Origin: Nostocales cyanobacterium LEGE 11386
GTDB lineage: Bacteria > Cyanobacteriota > Cyanobacteriia > Cyanobacteriales > Nostocaceae
Length of the DNA: 64,000 nt
Direction: 5' to 3'
NCBI GenBank assembly: GCA_015207155.1
Contig: JADEXK010000005.1
Location: 62,001-126,000 of the forward strand
Positions 32,876 to 41,778 of this stretch are shown one piece after another. A program made the translations under genes and the position numbers. Under the pieces are notes generated by a model. It was not told the origin of the DNA. It was given only the letters and a program-made list of their open reading frames with translations, and did not search any database. The first letter of the stretch is position 1. Each line of letters opens with the position of its first letter.

Positions 32876-34216
32876 AGGTAAATATACCTGAAATTGTGTA
32901 CCTTTGCCTACACAACTCGATACTGTGATCAAACCACCATGTCCTTTGACAATTCCCATGACTGTAGAAAGTCCTAGTCCCGTACCTTTACCAAATTCTT
33001 TGGTTGTGAAAAAGGGGTCAAAAATTTTGTCTATTATTTCACCACTGATGCCTAAACCAGTATCAGTAACTGTCAGACAAATGTAAGAACCAACTTTAGC
33101 ATCAAGGTTAGTTTTAGCATGATTTTCATCAATAAAAATATTCTCAGCAGATATTGTTAAATTGCCACCGTCGGGCATAGCATCACGAGCATTGAGACAC
33201 AAATTAATCAGTACCTGATAGAGTTGTGTGCTGTCACCACGAATTGGTAATAAATTTGGCTGAATTTCTGTAGAGAGGACAATTGATTGGGGAAATGTTT
33301 GTTGCACAATTTGTTGGATTTCTAAAATCAAATGCTTAATTTGAATCACATTGCGGATATTTGGAGCGGGTTTTCCGGGGAAGTCGCCTTCGATACCTTG
33401 CACAAATGACAGCACTTGTTTTACTAAATTAGTACCACGTTTTGTATTATTTTCGATTATTGATAAAATCTGTTGAGTGTTGCGATCGCGGCATTTGCTT
33501 TGCAGCAGTTGTACTGACATCAAAATTGGTGATAATACATTATTTAAGTCATGGGCAATACCACTGGCCAGAGTCCCAATACTTTCCATGCGTTGAGCGC
33601 GCAAAAATTGCTGTTCTAATTCTTGTTTTTGGGTAATATCAGTGTCTACGACTAAAAAGGTAGATTCACTGTGACATAATATTTTTGGTGTTTCTTTATA
33701 CTCTGATTGTATACTCGTTAGTTCGAGCAAGCTACGCCGCATCTCTAGTTGTTTGATGATGAGGCGGCTAATCGATTGCAACGCCTTTAGTTGTTTTGGT
33801 GTGATTTGGCGTGATATGCGATCTACTACGCACAGAGTGGCGATCGCCTGCCCTCCTGCTACTATCAAAGGTACGCCAACATAAAATCTTACATAAGGTT
33901 CTGAAGTAACTACGACATTTGTGGCATACTGCTCATCTGCTAAAGTGTCAGGAATAATTAAAATATCTTTTTGCTGGATGCAAAGCCTACAAAAACCAAT
34001 ATCTATAGGCATTTCCCGTATATCCAACCCTACTTTTGCTTTGAACCACTGACGATTGGTGTCAAGCAAATTAATTAAAGCTATGGGTGCATCACAAATC
34101 TGCGCGGCTAAGAACACCAAATCATCGAATGCTTGTTCTGGCGCAGAGTCGAGAATCTGATACTGATAGAGAGCCTCAATCCTTGCTACTTCATGATTAC
34201 ACACAGAAGATTTCAT
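32855..34216 (-). CDS. GAF-HisKA-HATPase histidine kinase, C-terminally truncated
   Basis: 453 residues. GAF about 25-165 (APIALINLLDTNRQWFKAKVG, IGFCRLCIQQ); a short linker ending in the PAS-like VVDTDITQKQELEQQFLRAQ; HisKA about 205-270 with His in GIAHDLNN; HATPase 310-445 (NLCLNARDAMPDGG, GTGLGLSTV). Its kinase core is strongly similar to that of the gene at 26637-28529, which continues into a receiver; here the protein stops 6 residues after VYLP. The last residues SVLPS and the stop are coded by the AGGAAGGAAGCACTC repeat. The kinase core is intact, so phosphotransfer to a separate regulator (such as the Rcp1-like protein) remains possible. Confidence 0.9.
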   Translation of the reverse strand: MKSSVCNHEVARIEALYQYQILDSAPEQAFDDLVFLAAQICDAPIALINLLDTNRQWFKAKVGLDIREMPIDIGFCRLCIQQKDILIIPDTLADEQYATNVVVTSEPYVRFYVGVPLIVAGGQAIATLCVVDRISRQITPKQLKALQSISRLIIKQLEMRRSLLELTSIQSEYKETPKILCHSESTFLVVDTDITQKQELEQQFLRAQRMESIGTLASGIAHDLNNVLSPILMSVQLLQSKCRDRNTQQILSIIENNTKRGTNLVKQVLSFVQGIEGDFPGKPAPNIRNVIQIKHLILEIQQIVQQTFPQSIVLSTEIQPNLLPIRGDSTQLYQVLINLCLNARDAMPDGGNLTISAENIFIDENHAKTNLDAKVGSYICLTVTDTGLGISGEIIDKIFDPFFTTKEFGKGTGLGLSTVMGIVKGHGGLITVSSCVGKGTQFQVYLPHSVLPS

Positions 34217-34679
34217 GAAATTTTTCCTACTATGACTGAATTACAACTTGCCCTCTTGTTAATTGCGCTGCTCTCAATTTATGAAGTTGGAAAGTATAGG
34301 GGTGATATCGCTAAAGTGATGCCTGTTATAAGTCTGTTTTCAAGTACCATATAATTTACAACGCATCTGAATAATTGGTAGCCCAAACAAAAAAATTGCT
34401 TCCTGGTCAGTTAAGTCTTGACTGCACTTGATCTGCAAAAGTCACTATCGTAATTATTTAAAAAGTGTCAGCACATAACTTTAATTACAATTATAGTAAT
34501 ATGTCTTAAGGAGGATGACAGAAAGATTTACTTATATGTGTAGATTTACTTAATTTATCTTAAATTTATGTCATTATTGATATTTTATTTTGATAACTTA
34601 AATTAGTAATAGTAGAAAAATTCCTTGTATACTTGAATTACATATTTTTTTGAATTTGTATAAATTAAAATATGTAAAA
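34217..34679. other. Intergenic region upstream of the moaE leader
   Basis: About 460 AT-rich bases between the divergent kinase and moaE transcripts. A 40-residue frame (ATG 34232 to 34354) is noted separately. The rest has no recognised structure until the leader at 34680; a promoter for that leader probably lies in 34600-34675, but no box is certain. Confidence 0.45.
34232..34354 (+). CDS. Possible 40-residue single-span membrane peptide
   Basis: ATG 34232 opens MTELQLALLLIALLSIYEVG, one hydrophobic span followed by a basic segment KYRGDIAKVMP. It starts only 15 bases from the divergent kinase start and has no clear Shine-Dalgarno. The composition is what a small membrane protein would have, but a chance frame cannot be excluded. 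Confidence 0.25.
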   Translation: MTELQLALLLIALLSIYEVGKYRGDIAKVMPVISLFSSTI

Positions 34680-34767
34680 TCAGAAACTTGAGAGCCTCCT
34701 CAAGAGGGAAGAGCGAAGGGGCTTTTTGGAGAACGGCATCATGGCTAAGACAAACCATGATTTCTGA
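34680..34767 (+). ncRNA. Structured leader of moaE, possibly a Moco-type riboswitch
   Basis: A closing stem TCAGAAA/TTTCTGA (34680-34686/34761-34767) encloses a hairpin CTTGAG/CTCAAG (34687-34692/34699-34704) and a 3' hairpin ATCATGG/CCATGAT (34738-34744/34755-34761), with single-stranded blocks GCCTCCT and GAGCGAAGGGG between. The arrangement and the position about 136 bases before a molybdopterin-synthase gene recall the Moco riboswitch family (CCUCC and GAAAGGG blocks), from memory only. It could also be an independent small RNA. Confidence 0.45.
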
Positions 34768-34903
34768 AAAAATACGAAAGTCTAAGTTTAAGAGTAGTTG
34801 CTGCTCACATTACTTTGATTCTTAAAATTTCTTAATACAGGGTAGTAGGGCTTTGTTCAAGGACAATATATTTAAGTCCTATACATACTGAAGCCAGATA
34901 ATT

Positions 34904-35401
34904 ATGAACTCAATGATGACAAATACACTTGCTACTGCGATTAAACCAAAAGCCGAAGATAGTTTTGCCATTACATTTGCGCCATTGTCGCTTGAAGAAA
35001 TCTATGCCAAAACCAATGACCCAGCCAATGGTGCAGTCGTGGTGATGAGTGGAATGGTTCGCAATCAAACCGATGGACAACCTGTGGTCTCCTTAGAATA
35101 TCAAGCGTATGAAACGATGGCGTTACGAGTTTTCTATCAAATTGCTGCTGATATTCGTTCCTCTTGGTCTGATGTGAATCGAGTGGTGATATATCATCGT
35201 ATTGGACGTTTGTCTGTTGGAGAAATTAGCGTATTAGTCGCGGTAGGTTGTCCTCATCGTAGTGAAGCATTTGCAGCTTGCCGCTATGCGATTGACACCC
35301 TCAAACACAATGCCCCCATTTGGAAAAAAGAACATTGGGCCGATGGTTCTAGTAGCTGGGTGAGTATTGGTGCTTGTGAACAGTCAGGAGAAGGATGCTA
35401 A
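34904..35401 (+). CDS. moaE: Molybdopterin synthase catalytic subunit MoaE
   Basis: 165 residues. MoaE with MoaD converts cyclic pyranopterin monophosphate to molybdopterin. Diagnostic segments: GAVVVMSGMVRNQTDG, LEYQAYETMA, YHRIGRLSVGEISVLVAVGCPHRSEAF and the active-site ending LKHNAPIWKKEHW. The N-terminal 20 residues are extra and may reflect a later start (ATG at 34913 or 34916). Cytosolic. It stands without other moa genes; a structured leader lies upstream. High confidence in function. Confidence 0.96.
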   Translation: MNSMMTNTLATAIKPKAEDSFAITFAPLSLEEIYAKTNDPANGAVVVMSGMVRNQTDGQPVVSLEYQAYETMALRVFYQIAADIRSSWSDVNRVVIYHRIGRLSVGEISVLVAVGCPHRSEAFAACRYAIDTLKHNAPIWKKEHWADGSSSWVSIGACEQSGEGC

Positions 35402-36008
35402 ATTTCCACAGGTGATTTCTCAAGAAATTATCGCTTGAAAATATTTAATTCTATTAACTTGGTAACAAAATTTGTCTCAAGTGTGTTTATTTTATTGGCG
35501 CACAACTAGTTGGTATGCTGTAACAGTATATCATATGCCTAATAACTGTATTTTGTTCGCAGATTTAACGGCAGATGTGGTTTAAAATACTACTGCAAAA
35601 TATATTTTTTACAACAGGCATTTTATCTCTTGATAGCAGCAAGTAGTACTTCATCGCAAAATCATACTAAGTGACTCAGATTTCACCAATACTTTACTAA
35701 CAAACTCTTGCGAATTTGCTTTCCTAATAATAGGATATAAATTTAACACGATACATACGTAAGTATAAGTTATATCTTGCGCCAGCATCAAAAACCGCTA
35801 TAGGTTTGAAATATAAGGCTGTATAGCAAAAGTCATCTTTAGATGACCAAACCCTTGGTGTGGCATAGACTTTACTCTACTTTGGTGGACTTGGGCTATT
35901 AGCTAAGAAATTAATTTCTTGGTGGCAGATAAGGCAGGTGCAAGATATCAGATAATTAATTTGTGTATGTAACGAAAATTAAAAATTCTTCCAGTAACTA
36001 TTAAGATT
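35402..36008. other. Intergenic region upstream of the cyanoexosortase module
   Basis: 607 AT-rich bases. Two short hairpins are visible: GTCATCT/AGATGAC at about 35831-35846 and the palindrome AAGAAATTAATTTCTT at about 35906-35921. A TACGTAAGTATA sequence near 35756 resembles one (reverse orientation) upstream of the PEP-CTERM gene near 38590. Promoter of the exosortase gene presumably here; no further feature recognised. Confidence 0.45.
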
Positions 36009-36866
36009 ATGCGGTTAACTGCTAAATCAGCATCAATTAACAAGATTGAATTTTTCCTGTTAGGAATAGGGACTAGTTTAATAATTATCAATTTATTTTT
36101 AATCTGGAAATCTGGCATTATCATAAATTTTTATATAAATTCTGCCTTCTTCATTTTAATATGTCTTTCGCTGAAGGAAAAACGTCAAAAATTAAAGTTT
36201 GAAAGCGGATTACCTGCTACGATTTTGGGTTTATTACTACTGGCATGTGTGTTTATTAGTAGCCAAAATCAGATAAACTTTGTTGTATTTTCTTTATTTT
36301 CACCTGTAATGTCTGGGTTAGGGCTGGCTTTTTTAGCATCTGGATTCAAGGGATTAAGGCAATACCGGATAGAATTGATCGCCATGATTTTTCTCAGCAC
36401 ACGTACCCTAATATATGCATTATCTAATTATCTAGATATATCACCAGTAACTGCTAAACTTTCTACTGCAATTCTTTGGTATACAGGCTTTACAGTAAAA
36501 CTTTCTGGGACTATTATTACTTTTGCCACATCTGCTGTAAAAGTCTATGGGGCTTGTTCTGGAATGGCAACAATGCTAGATATGTTCAGCTTGGGCATAC
36601 TGTTTATTTTCATATTTAATCTCAAGTGGAAGCAAAAAATTTTAGTCCCAGTGGTAGCTATTATCTTAGGATTTATCGTCAACGCACTGCGGGTTGCTCT
36701 GATGGCTATTCTAGTCAATCAAGGCGATAGTCAAGCATTTAATTACTGGCATGATGGGGATGGCTCTCTAATATTTTCCATGATTTCTGCTTTACTTCTC
36801 TGTGGTTTTTGCTGGTTTTTACTGAGTATGAATCAACAAGAAGACCAAAGTATTTTAGGTTCCTAA
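36009..36866 (+). CDS. Cyanoexosortase (exosortase/archaeosortase family)
   Basis: 285 residues with about eight transmembrane helices. The catalytic triad of the family is present: Cys183 in YGACSGMATM, Arg228 in VNALRVALMAIL and His248 in NYWHDGDGSLIF. Exosortases cleave and anchor proteins carrying a C-terminal PEP-CTERM signal, usually in bacteria making exopolysaccharide. By gene order it is the cyanoexosortase A type: next come its associated protein (5-base gap), an HpsJ-like protein and a PEP-CTERM protein. Cytoplasmic membrane. Its nearest probable substrate lies 1.9 kb downstream. Confidence 0.92.
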   Translation: MRLTAKSASINKIEFFLLGIGTSLIIINLFLIWKSGIIINFYINSAFFILICLSLKEKRQKLKFESGLPATILGLLLLACVFISSQNQINFVVFSLFSPVMSGLGLAFLASGFKGLRQYRIELIAMIFLSTRTLIYALSNYLDISPVTAKLSTAILWYTGFTVKLSGTIITFATSAVKVYGACSGMATMLDMFSLGILFIFIFNLKWKQKILVPVVAIILGFIVNALRVALMAILVNQGDSQAFNYWHDGDGSLIFSMISALLLCGFCWFLLSMNQQEDQSILGS

Positions 36867-36871
36867 AAGTG

Positions 36872-37531
36872 ATGTTTTATAACAAAATCCGGGGTTCACT
36901 TTTGGCTTTAACCCTAAGTATGGGAATATTAGCTTTGGGAAGATTATTGTTCTTTCCCAATTTGGGTAAACCAAACAATAACATCTTTGTTTTTACTGAA
37001 GAAGTACCTTTACCCGAATGGCGATTCAATGTAGTACCTACTACAAAAGCATCTACTAATGAAACTGAAGAACTAATAGTACACAAGCACTACCAGTATG
37101 TTAAAAATGATCTATTACTAGACATTGAAATGCGTTATTTAGATAATCTTTATAACGCAGATATTAACTCACTCATCCAGCGATACCTTGCCATTCAATC
37201 TCCGGGGATGATGCGTCAGCAAGCTGGGATAGGTTACTACGGTCTTGGGGTACATGAGCAACGAGCCTATTTAAGCGCCTGCATCAATCCACGAGGCGGC
37301 AGCACTTTCACTCACGTACAGTTTAGAAACAATCGCTATCTCAACGACTTGCGGTTTGACCGCTTAATACCTATTGTCTTAGGTCAATCTCCATTTCCAG
37401 ACAGGCGCTGTCTTTGGGCACATTTGTCCATGCCTTTAAAGGATTCTTCCCCGGAAGCTACTTACCAAGTTCTCGAAAAGGCTTGGGTTCCTTGGTATCA
37501 GTGGTGGCAGTCTCGGTTTCCTCAGCCTTAA
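36872..37531 (+). CDS. Cyanoexosortase A system-associated protein
   Basis: 219 residues from ATG 36872, five bases after the exosortase stop; a longer frame overlapping the exosortase is unlikely. One N-terminal membrane anchor (LLALTLSMGILALGRLLF), then a periplasmic domain (HYQYVKNDLLLDIEMRYLD, GIGYYGLGVHEQRAYLSACI) like the EpsI-type or associated proteins encoded next to exosortases. Its exact role in sorting is not known. Identification rests on position and overall look. The tail WVPWYQWWQSRFPQP is aromatic rich. Confidence 0.8.
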   Translation: MFYNKIRGSLLALTLSMGILALGRLLFFPNLGKPNNNIFVFTEEVPLPEWRFNVVPTTKASTNETEELIVHKHYQYVKNDLLLDIEMRYLDNLYNADINSLIQRYLAIQSPGMMRQQAGIGYYGLGVHEQRAYLSACINPRGGSTFTHVQFRNNRYLNDLRFDRLIPIVLGQSPFPDRRCLWAHLSMPLKDSSPEATYQVLEKAWVPWYQWWQSRFPQP

Positions 37532-37564
37532 ATTCACTTACACATAACATTTTGTATCAATACC

Positions 37565-38311
37565 ATGTCTAAAATTACACCAGAATTTGATATTACTCAA
37601 GTAGTTGACGCAGAGCTTTCAAAGTTAAATAAATCAGTCAAGTCTATAGAGTCTTCACTAGAACTGATTCAACTTTTGCGATTGGTTGGTTATGGTCTAT
37701 TACTACTAGCATTTTTTGACTTAGTTGAGATGTTTATTCCACCCAATTTTATGAATCCTGCTTGGGAATTTCAAACAATGGGTCAGCTTGTTGAGAAGGT
37801 GGCTGTACCATTAATTGGGTTAGTGTTTGTATTCTCAGGTAAGCGAGACAAGAGGGGTGTATGGGAAACTAGGTTTGTGGCTCTCTTGTCTTACTTGACT
37901 TTGTTAGTGGGTTTATTATTTATATTAACAATCCCTTGGGGCATCGTTAATACTATCCGTTTGCATAATACCAATGTAAATCAAGTTAATACTCAATCCA
38001 CTCAACAAGTGTCGCAAATCGAACAGGTTGAAAATCAATTAAAGCAAGCCACTCCCACTGAAATAGAGAATTTTCTCACTAGCCAAAATCGCTCATTAGA
38101 GGGACGAAATCCACAGGAAATAAAAGACCAAATTCTTTCAGAACTCGCTCAGTCTAAGCAACGAATTAAGACCCAAACAGCAGCAACTAAGGCTTCTGGC
38201 AGACTAAGATTGTTTAAAAGTTCTGTGAAATGGAATTTGGGAGCTTTAGTATCCGCAGCTTTATTTATTAGTCTTTGGAAAGGAACTGTCTGGGCGAGAA
38301 GAAAAGCTTAA
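37565..38311 (+). CDS. HpsJ-like protein, cyanoexosortase associated
   Basis: 248 residues with four membrane segments: about 38-54, 84-98, 110-135 and near 222-240. Between the third and fourth lies a Gln/Asn-rich soluble segment (about 137-205, NVNQVNTQSTQQVSQIEQ) likely to be helical. This matches the HpsJ group, named from the hormogonium polysaccharide secretion locus and found beside cyanoexosortases. It follows the exosortase-associated gene by 33 bases, so the three form one operon. A role linking protein sorting to polysaccharide secretion is inferred. Confidence 0.75.
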   Translation: MSKITPEFDITQVVDAELSKLNKSVKSIESSLELIQLLRLVGYGLLLLAFFDLVEMFIPPNFMNPAWEFQTMGQLVEKVAVPLIGLVFVFSGKRDKRGVWETRFVALLSYLTLLVGLLFILTIPWGIVNTIRLHNTNVNQVNTQSTQQVSQIEQVENQLKQATPTEIENFLTSQNRSLEGRNPQEIKDQILSELAQSKQRIKTQTAATKASGRLRLFKSSVKWNLGALVSAALFISLWKGTVWARRKA

Positions 38312-38739
38312 GTTCTGTTGAAATAGTTGATAAATATTGTCCTTTAGGAAATAAATATCATATATATTATCATTGCGATCGCCAGGAAGCAATTCTAGTC
38401 ACTGCGATCGCTTCTTCATATTTGCTTGTCATGAAAAGTTGAATTTTAGTGTTGATAATTCTCTCTCGTGAGAAATATAAAGCAGAGATAAAGTTGAACA
38501 AATTACAGTTGAAAATTATATCTTTTTTAAACTTTGAATAAGCAAATCATTTTTGTATTGTAAAAGTTATGCAAATTTGCGATATTTATACTTAAGTACG
38601 TATATACCGAATTATTTGCCAATAAGCAATTATCAAGCTAATTGCATAATTAATAGTTATTAGCTAATAAAGCTGATTCTGGAAATAATTGGTAATAAAA
38701 AATATGTGCTTTATCCAAACAAACAAGGACTTTAATATA
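38312..38739. other. Intergenic region upstream of the PEP-CTERM gene
   Basis: 428 AT-rich bases. Two HIP1 sites near 38375 and 38404 lie within a short mirrored segment (GAAGC ... GCTTC). A TATACTTAAGTACGTATATA sequence is at about 38588. The PEP-CTERM gene probably has its own promoter here, since the gap from the HpsJ-like gene is long. Confidence 0.45.
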
Positions 38740-39447
38740 ATGAGCAAATTTAGCTCTCTATGCCTTGGGGCTACGTTGGCTGCTACAACCATGACAGCCG
38801 TAGCCTTGGCTCCTTCTGCTGCATTTGCGGTTACTCTCGACGGTACTCTATCACTTGAGGGAACTGTAGATTTAGGTAATCCTGCTCTTGGTAATACTGC
38901 AACAACTCATTTTAATTGGATTGGTAATCCTGTAGTTAATGCTATTAGTGGTGATTTTCTCACTTTTGCGCCTAGTCTGGCAGGTAGCTCAGTTACTGTG
39001 CAAAATTTGAGTTTAGTGAGAAACGAAGCCTTAGCATCAGCCACCAACACATATTCATTCGTTGGTAATCAGCCCGGTGGTAGTTTTTCTAACTACATTA
39101 GTTTCGGCGAGTATACTTTCGATGGCACGACAGCTGATCTGAGCTTTGACCTCACAGGTGGTACATTTACTAGAAGTGTGTTTGGTAATAATGTCATATC
39201 TGTGACTTTAGAAGGAATCACTGGGGAATTTAAGTTCGATGGCCGAACGATCGCCACGGGTGGAATCACCGGAACTCAATCGGGGTCTACTGCGGCAGGT
39301 GGAATTTCTCTGACAGCAACAGCTGTACCTGTACCCGTACCTGAACCCATAACTCACTTGGGTATAGGTCTTGGCTTAGGCGTTGGAGCAGTTCTCAAAA
39401 AACGATTTTCCCACAGTGGTAAAAAAACTGAAGGAAATTTAGTTTAA
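38740..39447 (+). CDS. PEP-CTERM sorting-domain protein
   Basis: 235 residues from ATG 38740, with AAGGAC about 9 bases upstream. Signal peptide residues 1-30 (cut after AFA). The body (31-195) is Gly/Thr/Ser-rich beta-type sequence without cysteines. The C-terminal sorting signal is VPVPEPITHLG (from 198; PEP at 201-203), a hydrophobic span GIGLGLGVGAVL and a basic end KKRFSHS, followed by nine further residues. It is the probable substrate of the exosortase upstream, which would cleave near PEP and place the protein at the cell surface or in the matrix. Function of the body unknown. Confidence 0.9.
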   Translation: MSKFSSLCLGATLAATTMTAVALAPSAAFAVTLDGTLSLEGTVDLGNPALGNTATTHFNWIGNPVVNAISGDFLTFAPSLAGSSVTVQNLSLVRNEALASATNTYSFVGNQPGGSFSNYISFGEYTFDGTTADLSFDLTGGTFTRSVFGNNVISVTLEGITGEFKFDGRTIATGGITGTQSGSTAAGGISLTATAVPVPVPEPITHLGIGLGLGVGAVLKKRFSHSGKKTEGNLV

Positions 39448-39555
39448 GAATTTTGGATAACGCTAAATATGAGGATACTTCCTCTAGCTGAAAACCGTGT
39501 TCCCTGACCTGATTTAATTAGAGTATTCAGTAATATTACTTTTTAACAGCCCACA

Positions 39556-39588
39556 AGCTCCCCGAATTCTTGAAGAATTCGGGGAGCT
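39556..39588. terminator. 33-base palindrome, likely two-way terminator, copy 2
   Basis: Perfect arms AGCTCCCCGAATTCTT and AAGAATTCGGGGAGCT around a central G, between the convergent PEP-CTERM and BY-kinase genes. Compared with copy 1 it has two paired changes (third and eleventh base of the arm) that preserve pairing. Confidence 0.7.
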
Positions 39589-39600
39589 GATAAATGCAAA

Positions 39601-41778
39601 TTAGTGATAATAATAAGCACTATAATTATTTTTTTGCCCGTTACCAACTATACCTAAAACATTCAACCGAGAAGTCTTGAGACTATCTAAAGCTTGTTTG
39701 AGCATCGATGAATCTGTTTTGTCCATCTTCACCACCATTAAAATACCATCTGTGTGGGGTGCTAGCAGGCTAGCATCAGCTAGTCCTAATACAGGAGGAG
39801 CATCATAAATTACTAAATCAAAGGTGCTATGAAACTCTGCCATCAATCGCTGAATCTTTTCGGAAGAGAGTAACTTTGTAGGGTCAGGCGGTATAGGGCC
39901 AGCAGTTAGCACAGATAATTGGTTCATAGAGGGTAGTGGACGAATCGCATCTGTGATTGGCAAGTTCGTAGAAATTAAATTACTCAATCCCCACAGGTTA
40001 TTTAATTTTGCTAGGTTATGAATTACAGGTTGGCGAAGATCAGCATCTACTAGTAGTACTCGTCGTCCCATTGCTGAGGCTGTTTGAGCTAGATGAAAAG
40101 CAATTGTCGATTTACCATCACCAGGTAGAGCTGAACTAATAATAATTGAGCGAATCTGGCGATCAGAACTGAGTAATTGAATATTTGTATGAAGTACCCG
40201 CACAGCTTCTAAAAATTCTTGGGCAAGTTGAGTGTGTTCTTCATCAGTGACTACAGCTAGACTTGAACTATCTTCAGCCAGGGAATTTGGTACTTTGACT
40301 AGGGGAGTTTTTTTAGTTGCAGCTTGGGTTTGGCTACTTTGCAATTGCTTTTCAAAGGGAATGTTACCCAATAACGGCAGTCTGATTTTCTCCTTCAGAG
40401 CATTAACATTATGGTAAGTATTATCAAATTTTTCTATTAGTAAAGCTATACCAATTCCCAAAACTATACTGGCAACTAATCCTATGAAAAAACTACGTAT
40501 GACATCTGAAGAAGCAACAGGTACTACTGGCTTATAAGGTGCTTGAATTAACTGCCAACCCAATTCTGTCTGGGATATCTGAATTTGAAGTTCTTCGCGA
40601 GTGGAGAGAAAGCGATTCAAGCTGTCGGTTGCTACCTGTAATTGGCGCTGTATTTCAGTATATTGTCTTGCTAAAACTGGTAATTGCTGCCGTCGTTGTT
40701 CCAGCCTCTGTTCTATTTTAGTTAGTTCTTGACTTTGTACCTCTAAATTCTGCAGCTGAGTTAATAACTCTGCCGATTTTGTATCTAAAGCGCGCTGTGA
40801 CTCTTCTTGTAGCAGAGGCAATAAACTGGCTCGCTTTTCTTTTAATGTTTGGAGAGTTGGGTTAGCATCCTGCAAACGAACTGACTCTGTAGCAATTTGA
40901 ATATCCAATTGCCGAATTTGAGTAAGTAATTGCTGGTACAGAGGAGAACTATTTAACACTGTGACCCGGCCATTTTGTCCCTGGAGAATTTCCAAATTAG
41001 CACGCACCTGTGCCAATTGCAGATTAATCACTCCTCTTTGTTGAGATAATCCTGCGGCTTGACTGGCTAGTGAAGTTGCCTGGTTTTCTGGGGTGTTCAA
41101 GTCATATTTTTGTCGGAAAATTTGCAGTTCTTTTTGCAGATTATCAACTCGATTTTGTAGATTTGGCAGTTCTTTATCAACAAACTGAGTACCCTGACGT
41201 AGCTTTGTTTGCCGCTTCTCCTGACTGTATTCGAGAAACTCTTGAGCAATTTTATCTAATACGGCTTGAGCTTGATTTGGCTCTTGCGCTCGATAAGTAA
41301 CTCTGATAATTTTGGTTTCATCTAACTGAGCAATCCTTAAAGAGTTAATCAGAGAACTATAAGTGAGATCTGAATAAGTAGTTTGTAAATCCCTAATTAT
41401 CTTCCCTAGCATTTCCGGACTTTTGAGAACCTGAATTTGACTATTGTAATCAAGTGTAGACTTACTACTACTAGTATTGGAATCTTGGACAATATTTACT
41501 CTTTCGTCATCCAAAGGTTCTACTAACATCTGAAAAGAGCTTTCATATTCTGGTTGCTTTGGATTTAGCATTAAGTTAGCAATCACAGTAGTCATCACAG
41601 CAATACTTACCCCTGTAATGACTAGCGCTCGTCGCCTGACAACATTCAGCAATTCTGAAAAATTACCGTCACCTGCTTCCCCTTCAGCCATGGAAAAAGC
41701 ATGAGTCTGAGGAAATGCTGATCCAAAGTTATTGTCGTTATTTGAGCTTGAGAATTGAGAAGAATTATTCTTCATCAT
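39601..41778 (-). CDS. Wzc-type polysaccharide co-polymerase with BY-kinase domain
   Basis: 725 residues. Wzz/chain-length domain with first membrane span near 52-70, a long periplasmic coiled coil (about 195-405), a second span near 430-448, then a bacterial tyrosine kinase domain: Walker A PGDGKSTI (552-559), Walker A' LLVDADLRQP (575-584), Walker B LVIYDAPP (655-662). The end NNYSAYYYH is a tyrosine cluster (719, 722-724), the usual autophosphorylation site. Such proteins control chain length and export of exopolysaccharide with Wzy. Convergent to the PEP-CTERM gene and divergent from the polysaccharide cluster across a 1.4-kb gap; likely serves that cluster. Confidence 0.93.
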   Translation of the reverse strand: MMKNNSSQFSSSNNDNNFGSAFPQTHAFSMAEGEAGDGNFSELLNVVRRRALVITGVSIAVMTTVIANLMLNPKQPEYESSFQMLVEPLDDERVNIVQDSNTSSSKSTLDYNSQIQVLKSPEMLGKIIRDLQTTYSDLTYSSLINSLRIAQLDETKIIRVTYRAQEPNQAQAVLDKIAQEFLEYSQEKRQTKLRQGTQFVDKELPNLQNRVDNLQKELQIFRQKYDLNTPENQATSLASQAAGLSQQRGVINLQLAQVRANLEILQGQNGRVTVLNSSPLYQQLLTQIRQLDIQIATESVRLQDANPTLQTLKEKRASLLPLLQEESQRALDTKSAELLTQLQNLEVQSQELTKIEQRLEQRRQQLPVLARQYTEIQRQLQVATDSLNRFLSTREELQIQISQTELGWQLIQAPYKPVVPVASSDVIRSFFIGLVASIVLGIGIALLIEKFDNTYHNVNALKEKIRLPLLGNIPFEKQLQSSQTQAATKKTPLVKVPNSLAEDSSSLAVVTDEEHTQLAQEFLEAVRVLHTNIQLLSSDRQIRSIIISSALPGDGKSTIAFHLAQTASAMGRRVLLVDADLRQPVIHNLAKLNNLWGLSNLISTNLPITDAIRPLPSMNQLSVLTAGPIPPDPTKLLSSEKIQRLMAEFHSTFDLVIYDAPPVLGLADASLLAPHTDGILMVVKMDKTDSSMLKQALDSLKTSRLNVLGIVGNGQKNNYSAYYYH

